Source of the DNA: Pseudomonadota bacterium
GTDB lineage: Bacteria > Pseudomonadota > Gammaproteobacteria > Steroidobacterales > Steroidobacteraceae
Length of the DNA stretch: 15,106 nt
Direction: 5' to 3'
NCBI GenBank assembly: GCA_021850555.1
Contig: JAJZLX010000111.1
Span: 1 to 15,106, forward strand
Shown here: one piece after another, positions 7,722 to 14,366 of the stretch
How the letters are laid out: every line of letters begins with the position of its first letter
Position numbering within the stretch: the first letter of the stretch is position 1
Made by a program: the position numbers and the translations under genes
Notes under the pieces: generated by a model
Databases searched by the model: none
Seen by the model: the letters and a program-made list of their open reading frames with translations, nothing else
What the model was told of the DNA's origin: nothing

Positions 7722-8744
7722 TCAGCTAGCCTGCGCATACCCTGACCGGCCCGCCCCGGCCCGATCGCCATGTTTGTGGGCGTACGCCGCCGCCGCCTCG
7801 CGCACCCAACGGCCCGACTCGTGCGCCGCGCGTCGCGCGCTCATGCGCTCGCGGTTGCAGGGTCCCTCGCCCTTGAGCACCGCCTGAAATTCGCTCCAGT
7901 CGATGGGGCCGCTCGCGTAGTGCTGGCTCGCCTCGTCCCAGCGCAGATCCGGGTCCGGAATCGACAGGCCGAGGAAGCGGGCCTGGGGCACCGTCACGTC
8001 GATGAACTTCTGGCGCAGCTCATCGTTGCTGAAGCGCTTGATCCTCCAGCGCATGGACTGGGCCGTGTGCACGGACTCGGCGTCGCTCGGGCCAAACATC
8101 ATGAGCGACGGCCACCACCAGCGGTTGAGCGCATCCTGCGCCATCTCGCGCTGCGCGCGCGTGCCGCTGCGGGCGAGAGTCAGCATGATCTCGTAGCCCT
8201 GGCGCTGGTGAAAGCTCTCCTCCTTGCAGATGCGCACCATGGCCCGGGCATAGGGACCATAGGAGCAGCGGCACAGCGGGATCTGGTTCATGATGGCCGC
8301 CCCGTCGACCAGCCAGCCGATCGCCCCGATGTCCGCCCAGGTGAGCGTCGGGTAATTGAAGATGCTCGAGTACTTGGCGCGCCCCGCGAGCAGCTGCCCG
8401 ATCAGCTCGCCCCGGGAAACCCCGAGCGTCTCGGCGGCGCTGTAAAGATACATGCCGTGTCCGCCCTCGTCCTGCACCTTGGCGACGAGCACCGCCTTGC
8501 GCCGAAGGCTGGGAGCGCGGGTGATCCAGTTGCCCTCCGGCAGCATGCCGACGATCTCCGAGTGCGCGTGCTGGGCGATCTGGCGGATGAGAGTCTGCCG
8601 GTAAGCCTCCGGCATCCAGTCCTTGGGCTCGATCTTCTCGTCCCGATCGATGCGCTCCTGGAATCGCCGCTCACGCTCGGCCTCACCGGCCGGGGTGAGG
8701 GACGCAAGCTCGGCTCCGGGGGAGTCGAGAGCCTGGGTGTACAT
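7722..8744 (-). CDS. paaA: PaaA: catalytic di-iron subunit of phenylacetyl-CoA epoxidase
   Basis: Catalytic oxygenase subunit that inserts one oxygen atom of O2 into the ring of phenylacetyl-CoA. It has 340 residues, longer than E. coli PaaA (about 309). The extra residues are at the N-terminus (about 20, opening [10 protein letters not shown], like the longer Pseudomonas-type PaaA) and a Gly/Ala-rich C-terminal tail. Core blocks are intact: [15 protein letters not shown] near 42-56, [20 protein letters not shown] near 59-78, the iron-ligand motif DEGGH (92-96; DEAGH is commoner) and the second ligand motif EESFH (175-179). It is the first gene of the operon. A TTGACA/TTTAAA promoter and a large inverted repeat lie just upstream. 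The ribosome site is weak, but the MYxQ N-terminus supports this ATG. Confidence 0.97.
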   Translation of the reverse strand: MYTQALDSPGAELASLTPAGEAERERRFQERIDRDEKIEPKDWMPEAYRQTLIRQIAQHAHSEIVGMLPEGNWITRAPSLRRKAVLVAKVQDEGGHGMYLYSAAETLGVSRGELIGQLLAGRAKYSSIFNYPTLTWADIGAIGWLVDGAAIMNQIPLCRCSYGPYARAMVRICKEESFHQRQGYEIMLTLARSGTRAQREMAQDALNRWWWPSLMMFGPSDAESVHTAQSMRWRIKRFSNDELRQKFIDVTVPQARFLGLSIPDPDLRWDEASQHYASGPIDWSEFQAVLKGEGPCNRERMSARRAAHESGRWVREAAAAYAHKHGDRAGAGRSGYAQAS

Positions 8745-8767
8745 GGTGGATGCTGCCAGGGCTGATA

Positions 8768-8806
8768 TGATACAAAAACTTTAAACCTAGTCTTATTTTT
8801 GTGTCA
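8768..8806. promoter_or_regulatory. Inverted repeat in the paaA-paaX control region (probable PaaX operator)
   Basis: TGATACAAAAA (8768-8778) and TTTTTGTGTCA (8796-8806) are inverted copies matching at 10 of 11 positions, separated by 17 bp. The right arm overlaps the -35 hexamer of the paa promoter. The left arm covers the expected transcription start. This is the arrangement of a repressor site. PaaX in E. coli represses the paa promoters and is relieved by phenylacetyl-CoA. Assigning this repeat to PaaX is inferred from position. Confidence 0.65.
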
Positions 8807-8807
8807 A
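8780..8807 (-). promoter_or_regulatory. Sigma70-type promoter of the paaABCDEGZ operon
   Basis: On the minus strand there is a perfect TTGACA -35 (8807-8802), a 16-bp spacer and TTTAAA as -10 (8785-8780, four of six consensus bases). Transcription would begin near 8773, leaving about 28 nt before the paaA ATG at 8744. The region is an AT-rich island in GC-rich DNA. The -10 is imperfect, so regulation may depend on an activator as well as the repressor. Confidence 0.6.
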
Positions 8808-8854
8808 GAACATTCCATGACAGAATCGCCGGCTCCGAGACCCTCCGGTGATCC

Positions 8855-9784
8855 ATGGACTTTGCACGTGACCCGCATGCCGCAGTCGATGCGCTGCTGA
8901 GACGCTTTCGCAGCCAGCGGCCGCTGCGCGGCGGATCACTCCTCATCACGATCTTCGGCGATGCCATCGCGCCGCGGGGCGGGCGGGTGATGCTCGGGAG
9001 CCTGATCGGGCTCGCTCGACCCTTTGGGCTCTCCGAGCGGCTGGTCCGCACCTCCGTGGCGCGGCTCGCGGCCGAGGGGTGGCTCACGGCCACCCGTCAC
9101 GGCCGGCGCAGCGAATACCGCCTGACCGACAACGGGGAGCGGCTGTTCGCCGAGGCCACCCGCCGGATCTACGGCGCCAGTCCCAGGGCCTGGGACGGCC
9201 GCTGGACTTTGGTGATCCTGCCGCCCGCGGGCGGTCCGCCCCGCCGCACGTTGCGCGAGGAACTGCGCTGGCTCGGCTTCGGGGCACTCGCCCCGGGGGT
9301 GTTCGCGCACCCCTCCTGCTCTCTGGAGGAAGCGCGCAGCTGGCTCGAGGCGCGCGAATGCGCCGGGGAAAGCTGGCTCTTCAAGAGCGCCGCCGAGGGG
9401 CTGGAGCACGATCGGCGGCTCGCGGCTGCGGGTTGGGACCTGGCGGGGATCGCGCGCCGTTACCATCGGTTCCGCGACGTGTTCGCACCGGTACAGAGCG
9501 CGGCCGGCCTCGCACCCCTCTCGCCCCAGGCCGCCTTTCTCGTGCGCACGCTCCTCATCCACGAGTACCGCAAGATCCATCTGCGCGATCCGCAGCTGCC
9601 GCCCGATCTGCTGCCCCGCTCCTGGATCGGCGCCGAGGCGTACGAGTTGTGCAGGAGTCTGTACGCCGCGGTGTTCGCCGGCGCGGAGGAGTATCTGACA
9701 CAGACCGCGCAGGCGGCGCAGCAGATGCTGCCGCCGCCGGGCCCCGCGGTCTATGCACGATTCGGCGGGCTGACGGACTGCTGA
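8855..9784 (+). CDS. paaX: PaaX: phenylacetyl-CoA-responsive transcriptional repressor
   Basis: GntR-like winged-helix regulator of the phenylacetate operon, 309 residues against about 316 in E. coli. The DNA-binding domain (about 25-100) includes the recognition region GLSERLVRTSVARLAAEGWL (58-77) and the wing RRSEYRLTDNGERLF. The middle and C-terminal parts show the PaaX core, with RAWDGRWTLVILP near 110-122, the LRWLGFGALAPGVFAHP block, a helical effector-binding region and RTLLIHEYRKIHLRDPQLP near 232-250. The ATG at 8855 has a weak GGTGAT ribosome site. The gene is divergent from paaA across 110 bp that contain the inverted repeat, so it is probably autoregulated. No second, downstream paa gene follows it. 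Confidence 0.95.
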   Translation: MDFARDPHAAVDALLRRFRSQRPLRGGSLLITIFGDAIAPRGGRVMLGSLIGLARPFGLSERLVRTSVARLAAEGWLTATRHGRRSEYRLTDNGERLFAEATRRIYGASPRAWDGRWTLVILPPAGGPPRRTLREELRWLGFGALAPGVFAHPSCSLEEARSWLEARECAGESWLFKSAAEGLEHDRRLAAAGWDLAGIARRYHRFRDVFAPVQSAAGLAPLSPQAAFLVRTLLIHEYRKIHLRDPQLPPDLLPRSWIGAEAYELCRSLYAAVFAGAEEYLTQTAQAAQQMLPPPGPAVYARFGGLTDC

Positions 9785-9800
9785 GCCCGGATCCGGATCA

Positions 9801-9890
9801 GAGCCCAACAGGCTCCTGGCGCCAAGCGGGACCGCAGGTGCGCTCAGAAGCGCGGCGCACGTTGCTGCACGGCAGGCTCATCCCGAGCCT
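9801..9890. terminator. Hairpins in the convergent paaX/petA gap (weak bidirectional terminator candidates)
   Basis: The 145-bp convergent gap holds GAGCC-CAACA-GGCTC (9801-9815) and a perfect 6-bp stem AGGCTC-ATCCC-GAGCCT (9874-9890). Either could stop transcription from either side, but neither is followed by a T run. Position rather than sequence supports them. Confidence 0.3.
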
Positions 9891-9929
9891 CGCGGTCTTG
9901 CGACCCGCACAGGATCCGGGCTTCAGCGG

Positions 9930-10595
9930 CTACCAGGTGTTGGGCTCCCAGTTCTTCTCGGCGCCGTTGCTGAGCTCGCCGACCACGATGGTGTGCTCAT
10001 CCTTGTAGAAGTGCGGCGGCACGGGAAGATTGAGCGGCGCCGGCGAGCCGTCCATGACGCGCGCCGCCAGGTCATAGCGGGAGCCGTGGCAGGGACAGTA
10101 GTAGCCGCCGGGCCAGCTCGCCCCGAGCAGCGGGTCCCCGACCATCGCGTGCAGCTTCGGCATGCAGCCGAGGTGGGTACATATCCCCACCGCGACCAGG
10201 TATTCCGGAACGATGGAGCGCTGGATGGGATTCCAGCCCGGCAGATTCGCCGGCTGCTGATCCGCCTTGGAGAGCGGGTCTTTCAGCGTCCCGTTGAGCG
10301 TCGGAAGCCGCTTGAGCTCCGATTCTGTGCGCCGCAGCACGTAGATCGGGCGGCGTCGCCAGGAGGTGACCAGCATGTGCTTCGGCTGCAGCTTCGAGAT
10401 ATCGATGGTCACCGGGGCCCCGAGGGCGCGGGCGGTCTCGCTCGGCTCCATGGATTCGATGAAGGGCGTCGCGGCGAGGGCCACGCCCACAGCGCCGACC
10501 GCTGCGGTCGCCGCGGTGAGCATACGTCGTCGGGCCAGGTCGGGTTCGGACTCTTCGCTCGGCGTGCCGGGCATGGTATTTACGCCTTCGGTCAT
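9930..10595 (-). CDS. petA: Rieske iron-sulfur protein of the cytochrome bc1 complex (petA-like, orphan)
   Basis: Ubiquinol-cytochrome c reductase iron-sulfur subunit, which accepts electrons from ubiquinol and passes them to cytochrome c1 on the periplasmic side. The ATG at 10595 gives 221 residues and is fixed by a strong GGAGGA site 7 bp upstream; the TTG at 10625 is unlikely. A Tat-like leader (RRRMLTAAT, 22-30) leads into a single membrane anchor (about 27-45). The Rieske fold carries cluster box 1 CTHLGC (ligands Cys139 and His141, disulfide Cys144) and box 2 CPCHGS (ligands Cys167 and His170, disulfide Cys169). Text such as ESELKRLPTLNG and GWNPIQRSIVPEYLVAVGICT is bc1-type rather than dioxygenase-type. 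The usual petB and petC do not follow, since paaX is convergent. It may be a duplicate, or part of a bc1 set encoded elsewhere. Confidence 0.92.
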   Translation of the reverse strand: MTEGVNTMPGTPSEESEPDLARRRMLTAATAAVGAVGVALAATPFIESMEPSETARALGAPVTIDISKLQPKHMLVTSWRRRPIYVLRRTESELKRLPTLNGTLKDPLSKADQQPANLPGWNPIQRSIVPEYLVAVGICTHLGCMPKLHAMVGDPLLGASWPGGYYCPCHGSRYDLAARVMDGSPAPLNLPVPPHFYKDEHTIVVGELSNGAEKNWEPNTW

Positions 10596-10602
10596 GCTGA
10601 CG

Positions 10603-10608
10603 TCCTCC
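10603..10608 (-). promoter_or_regulatory. Strong Shine-Dalgarno site that fixes the Rieske gene start
   Basis: GGAGGA on the minus strand lies 7 bp before the ATG at 10595. It is one of the best ribosome sites in the window and rules against the TTG start at 10625. Confidence 0.8.
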
Positions 10609-10624
10609 GCTGGAGTGATCCCCA

Positions 10625-10653
10625 ATGGTAGCGGCCCCGAGCGTCGGCGTCAC
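10625..10653 (-). promoter_or_regulatory. Possible promoter of the Rieske gene
   Basis: On the minus strand GTGACG (10653-10648) and TACCAT (10630-10625) are spaced by 17 bp, each matching four of six sigma70 consensus bases. They lie between the upstream terminator and the petA ribosome site. This supports separate expression of the Rieske gene, but the match is weak. Confidence 0.3.
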
Positions 10654-10706
10654 TAAAACAGCCGGACCGCACGCACAGATCCCCGGCCCGGTGGGCAAAT
10701 GGCGCA

Positions 10707-10729
10707 GAAAGCCCCGTACCTCTACGGAG
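10707..10729 (-). terminator. Probable intrinsic terminator of the E1-E2 operon
   Basis: Read on the minus strand, CTCCGTA (10729-10723), loop GAGG and TACGGGG form a 7-bp stem (one G-T pair), followed by CTTTC at 10711-10707. It begins 6 bp after the E2 stop. The T run is short. It would separate the dehydrogenase operon from the downstream Rieske gene. Confidence 0.5.
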
Positions 10730-10735
10730 TCCTCC

Positions 10736-12121
10736 TCACTCCCTCCAGTTCCCCAGCCGTTGCGTGAATACCCGCATGAAACGGTTCGCCTGCTCTCCGT
10801 CCATGACGCGATGGTCGATCGTCAATGTGGCATAGCAGCGCGGACGAGCGACGATGACATCGCTTCCCGAGCCGGGCCCGCCCGGCATGCGGCTCCCGGC
10901 GGGTCCGTCCTGCTCGAGCACCACGGCGCGCTTCTCGAGCTTGCCTACCCCCAGGATGGCCGCCTGCCCCTGATGCAGGATGATGGGCGCGGCCAGCAGG
11001 CTTCCACTCACCCCGTGGTTCGAGATCGTGAAGGTGCCGCCGCGCACATCCGCCGGCGTCAACTCGCCCGAGCGGGCCCTGCGAACGAGATCCTCGATCC
11101 CCCACGCGGTCTGGAACAGATCGAGCGTCTCGGCGCGGCGCAGCACGGGCACGACCAATCCTCCCGGGGCGGCCGTGCCGATACCGAATCCCACGGTGTC
11201 AAACACCTCCAGCGCATCGTCCGTCCAGCGGCTGTTGGCCTCCGGCACCTCGCGGATGGCATCGACCGCCGCACGCACGAAATACGCGGTCAACGTCAAC
11301 GCGACGCCGCGGCGCTCGAATTCACCGCGATGGTGTTGGCGGTGCGCAAGCACCGCGGCCATGTCGATCTCGAACACGGTGGTGACGTGCGGAGCGGTGT
11401 GCAGCAGGCTCTCCACCATCCGGGCGGCGGTACGCTTGCGCACCGCGGAGTGCGGCACTTTGCGACTCGGCACCGCGCTCAGGTCACCGGGGGCGCCTGC
11501 AGGGGACTTCTCTTGCTCCCCCGCCGCGCCTGCGGCATCGCCCCGCGATACGCCGCTCTGCCCACGCTCGGCCGCAGCGCGCAACACATCGTCGACCGTG
11601 ATTCGCCCGCCCTCGCCCGTGCCCGCCACCGCCGCCGGATCGAGTCCATGCTCGGCCAGCAGACGCCGCACGGCGGGACTGAGGCGCATCGCACCGCCAC
11701 CGTGGCCCGGGACGGCCGGGCTCGAGCGCGCCGGCACCGTGGCGGCAGGGGCAGGCGCGCCGTCCGTCGAGCGCGGCTCGAGCGGCTCGCGCCCCGCCGC
11801 GGCAGCTGTCGCGGCCCCGAGCGCTGTGGCCGCTGCGGCGGGCTCGGGCGCGCGAGCGTCGGCCGGCAAAGCGCCCGCAAGGCTGATCCGCCCCAACAGA
11901 TCGCCCGGCGAGACTTCCTCCTGCTCGCCCTTGGCGATCTCGGTGAGCACGCCGGAGGCCGGCGAGGCCACCTCCACGGTGACTTTGTCAGTCTCGAGCT
12001 CGATCAGCGGCTCGTGCTGCGCGACGGACTCCCCGACCGCCTTGAGCCAGCGCAACACCTGGGAGCGCGTGCCCTCCTCCTGGTCCGCCGGCGCCCGGAC
12101 CTCCACCGACTGCTGCGCCAT
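10736..12121 (-). CDS. E2 dihydrolipoamide acyltransferase of a 2-oxoacid dehydrogenase (branched-chain type likely)
   Basis: Core subunit that takes the acyl group from E1 on its lipoyl arm and transfers it to CoA. The start at 12121 gives 461 residues and lies 2 bp after the E1 stop; upstream in-frame sequence overlaps E1 and is not homologous. An N-terminal lipoyl domain (about 4-80) has the lipoylated Lys46 in ELETDKVTVEV. An Ala/Pro-rich linker leads to a peripheral-subunit-binding domain (146-180, LSPAVRRLLAEHGLD). The acyltransferase domain (about 222-461) has the active site His437/Asp441 in TIDHRVMDGEQ. Between residues about 402 and 421 there is a Gly/Pro-rich insertion not usual for the family. 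E3 is absent nearby. Acetoin or pyruvate complexes are the alternatives. Confidence 0.92.
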   Translation of the reverse strand: MAQQSVEVRAPADQEEGTRSQVLRWLKAVGESVAQHEPLIELETDKVTVEVASPASGVLTEIAKGEQEEVSPGDLLGRISLAGALPADARAPEPAAAATALGAATAAAAGREPLEPRSTDGAPAPAATVPARSSPAVPGHGGGAMRLSPAVRRLLAEHGLDPAAVAGTGEGGRITVDDVLRAAAERGQSGVSRGDAAGAAGEQEKSPAGAPGDLSAVPSRKVPHSAVRKRTAARMVESLLHTAPHVTTVFEIDMAAVLAHRQHHRGEFERRGVALTLTAYFVRAAVDAIREVPEANSRWTDDALEVFDTVGFGIGTAAPGGLVVPVLRRAETLDLFQTAWGIEDLVRRARSGELTPADVRGGTFTISNHGVSGSLLAAPIILHQGQAAILGVGKLEKRAVVLEQDGPAGSRMPGGPGSGSDVIVARPRCYATLTIDHRVMDGEQANRFMRVFTQRLGNWRE

Positions 12122-12123
12122 GC

Positions 12124-14235
12124 TCAGATGCTCGCGATCGTACGGATGGCGCGGGTGATCGCCTCCACACCCGGCACGGCGGCCTCGAGCAGCACGGGGC
12201 TGTGCGGACTCGGAATATCCGGCATCGCCAGCCGCTCGAGCGGCGCGTCCAGGCTGAAGAACGCCTCCCTGGCGAGGGTGGCGGCGATCTCGGCGCCGAA
12301 GCCGGCGGTCAGGTTGTCCTCGTGCACGATCAGACACCGGTGGGTCTTGCGCACCGAGGCGAGCACCGCCTCGCGGTCCCAGGGCGAGAGCGTCCTCAGG
12401 TCCAGAATCTCCGCTTCCACGCCCGAGGCGGTGGCGGCGAGCTCGCAGCGCTCGACCATCGCTCCCCAGCTCACCACCGTCAGCTCCCCGCCCTCGCGCA
12501 CCCGCCGGGCCACCCCGAAGGGCACGACGTACTCATCGCCCGGGTAAGGCCGCCGGGCCCACGCGCCATCGAGTAGCGCGCGGTGCTCGAAGAACACGGT
12601 CGGATCGTTGCCGCGCAGCGCGGTGCGCAGCAGCCCGGTGGCGTCCTCGGCGTTCGAGGGCACCGCCACACGCCAGCCGATGCCGTGCGCCCAGGCGACC
12701 TCGTTGGTCTGGCTGTGCCAGGGATCGCCACACTTGAAGAACCCGCCCGGCATGCGCACCACCATGGGCGCGGCAAAGCGATTGCGGGTTCGCCAGCGGA
12801 TCGTGCCGCAGTCATTCAACTGCTCGGCGGCCGGATCGGCGTACTTGCGGAACTGGATCTCCGGCACCGGCAAAAGACCCGAGAGCGCCATGCCCACGGC
12901 CCGCCCGATGATGCCTTCCTCGGACAGGCTCGTATCGAACACGCGCGCCGCTCCGTATTTCTCCTGCAGCCCGAGCGTCGCGCCGTGCACGCCGCCCTTC
13001 GGTCCCACGTCCTCCCCAAAAACCATCATGCGCGGATTGAGCGCAAGCTCGACATCGAGCGTGCGCCGGATCGCGGTCAGCATGTTGATGCGGTTCGGCT
13101 CAGGCACGGCCTGTGTGCCGCAGCGAGCGCGCTCGAGCCCGAGCGGGGCGAGACCACCCTGCTCCTGAAGCTCCGGCTGCCCGTCCGCGCTCTGCTCCGA
13201 GAACACGTAACGCGTCACCTGCGCCGGATCGGGATGGGGCCGTGCGAGCGCCTGCGCAACCGCGCTCGCGACCTCCTGGCGCGCCTGCTCGGCGAGCAGC
13301 GCCCACTGCGCCTCGGACATCTGTCGGGGCACCAGCTGGCGATACAGCCGCTGCAGCGGATCGTTAGCGCGCTCGCGCGAGAGCGTCTCGGCTGACTTGT
13401 AGGCCTGCGTGTCCTGCCCCGAATGCCCGCACAGGCGCGGCACCGTCAGGCGCAGCAGCGCCGGAGCGCGCTGTCCGCGCACATAACCGACCGCCTCGCT
13501 CACCCGCTCGGCGGCCTGCTGCGGATAGGCGCCGTCGCCCTCGAAGAGGGCGAGGCCCGAGAACGAGCGCAGGTTCGCGGCGATGTTGCCCCCCGGGGTC
13601 TGCAATCGCGAGCCGACCGAGATGCCGAAGCCGTTGTCCTCGATGTAAAACAACATCGGCAGAGTCAGGGTCGTCGCCAGAGTGAGGGCCGACCAGAATC
13701 CGGACGTCGCGACCGACGCATCCCCGCCGAGCACCACCGCGATGCTGCGCTCGTAGCTCGCATCACCGAGGATCTCGCTGTGGTAGCCGATGGCCTGGGC
13801 CCAGCCGGCCGCGGGCGTGTACTGGGCGCCGACGCCGCCGCAGGCAGGCAGCACCGTGGGGCCGCCGCGGCCGGGCTTGTTGAACACCACGCCGATGTCG
13901 CGGCCGTCGCTGAAGGAGCCGGCTCGCGCCAGGGGTCCTGCCGCGGCCTCCTCCACTCCCACCCCGAGAGCCAGCATCAGCGGCCGGGAGCGGTAGTACA
14001 CCGTCACCCCGTCGTGCGGATCGGTGAGCTCGAGGCCGAGCAGAATCTGCGCCAGATCGTGCCCGCGGGCGGAGAACTGATAGAGCACCTGCCGCTCGGG
14101 CAGCAGGCGCGACTCCTCGATGTCATCCAGGGCCCGGGAGAGCTGCAGCAGGTGCGTCACCCGATGCCAGTCGGTCTGACGCCCCGAGGAGGGGGCGCGG
14201 CTGTCGAGGGAAGCCGCGGATGCGAGGGCGGGCAT
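12124..14235 (-). CDS. Fused E1alpha-E1beta of a thiamine-diphosphate 2-oxoacid dehydrogenase
   Basis: A 703-residue single-chain E1 that decarboxylates a 2-oxoacid, probably branched-chain, and passes the acyl group to E2. The alpha half (about 25-340) has VYYRSRPLMLALG near 79-91, the GDA...N cofactor motif (171-173 to Asn201, in place of the commoner GDG) and the block LPMLFYIEDNGFGIS. A linker of about 40 residues precedes the beta half (about 380-703), which starts RINMLTAIRRTLD, keeps Glu407 in VFGEDVG and has MPGGFFKCGDPWHSQ. Separate subunits are the commoner arrangement; fused forms are known. The ATG at 14235 has GGAG 8-9 bp upstream. The divergent neighbour is an Lrp/AsnC regulator, as for bkd genes in Pseudomonas, which favours the branched-chain role. 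Confidence 0.92.
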   Translation of the reverse strand: MPALASAASLDSRAPSSGRQTDWHRVTHLLQLSRALDDIEESRLLPERQVLYQFSARGHDLAQILLGLELTDPHDGVTVYYRSRPLMLALGVGVEEAAAGPLARAGSFSDGRDIGVVFNKPGRGGPTVLPACGGVGAQYTPAAGWAQAIGYHSEILGDASYERSIAVVLGGDASVATSGFWSALTLATTLTLPMLFYIEDNGFGISVGSRLQTPGGNIAANLRSFSGLALFEGDGAYPQQAAERVSEAVGYVRGQRAPALLRLTVPRLCGHSGQDTQAYKSAETLSRERANDPLQRLYRQLVPRQMSEAQWALLAEQARQEVASAVAQALARPHPDPAQVTRYVFSEQSADGQPELQEQGGLAPLGLERARCGTQAVPEPNRINMLTAIRRTLDVELALNPRMMVFGEDVGPKGGVHGATLGLQEKYGAARVFDTSLSEEGIIGRAVGMALSGLLPVPEIQFRKYADPAAEQLNDCGTIRWRTRNRFAAPMVVRMPGGFFKCGDPWHSQTNEVAWAHGIGWRVAVPSNAEDATGLLRTALRGNDPTVFFEHRALLDGAWARRPYPGDEYVVPFGVARRVREGGELTVVSWGAMVERCELAATASGVEAEILDLRTLSPWDREAVLASVRKTHRCLIVHEDNLTAGFGAEIAATLAREAFFSLDAPLERLAMPDIPSPHSPVLLEAAVPGVEAITRAIRTIASI

Positions 14236-14267
14236 CGAGACGCTCCGAGCGTGGAAAGATCGGGAAT

Positions 14268-14296
14268 AGCCTATGCCGTCATCTAAGAAATAGGCT
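14268..14296. promoter_or_regulatory. Inverted repeat between E1 gene and Lrp-type regulator (operator candidate)
   Basis: AGCCTAT (14268-14274) and ATAGGCT (14290-14296) are perfect 7-bp inverted copies with a 15-bp spacer. They lie 33 bp upstream of the E1 start. Lrp/AsnC proteins bind such spaced dyads, so a site for the adjacent regulator is plausible but unproven. Confidence 0.45.
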
Positions 14297-14324
14297 TGCT
14301 TGTCTTGCTGCTATTTCCGATGTT

Positions 14325-14341
14325 CTGGCAATATTATTGCT
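14325..14341 (+). promoter_or_regulatory. Perfect 13-bp palindrome that also reads as a sigma54-type -24/-12 element
   Basis: GCAATATTATTGC (14328-14340) is a perfect palindrome around T14334. Read forward with its left flank it is CTGGCAATATTATTGCT, that is TGGCA, then TTGCT, with the GG and GC 12 bp apart as in sigma54 promoters. One of the strongest bases (TGGCAC) is replaced by A. The start would fall near 14351, just before the GGAG of the downstream gene. Alternatively the AT-rich core is an Lrp/AsnC operator. Confidence 0.45.
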
Positions 14342-14355
14342 TACAAGCCGATTTT

Positions 14356-14359
14356 GGAG
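14356..14359 (+). promoter_or_regulatory. Ribosome site that fixes the GTG start of the Lrp-type gene
   Basis: GGAG lies 7 bp before the GTG at 14367. No ATG in the same frame has a comparable site, and the upstream in-frame residues do not resemble the family. Confidence 0.7.
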
Positions 14360-14366
14360 CATTACC

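Noticed and set aside
8817..8900. 27-codon open frame overlapping the paaX start out of frame (possible leader peptide)
   Set aside because: It has no ribosome site and no unusual codon run, so it is more likely chance.
10625..12547. 640-codon plus-strand open frame opposite the E2 and E1 genes
   Set aside because: Shadow of the minus-strand genes, low-complexity Arg/Ala-rich, with no ribosome site or recognisable fold.
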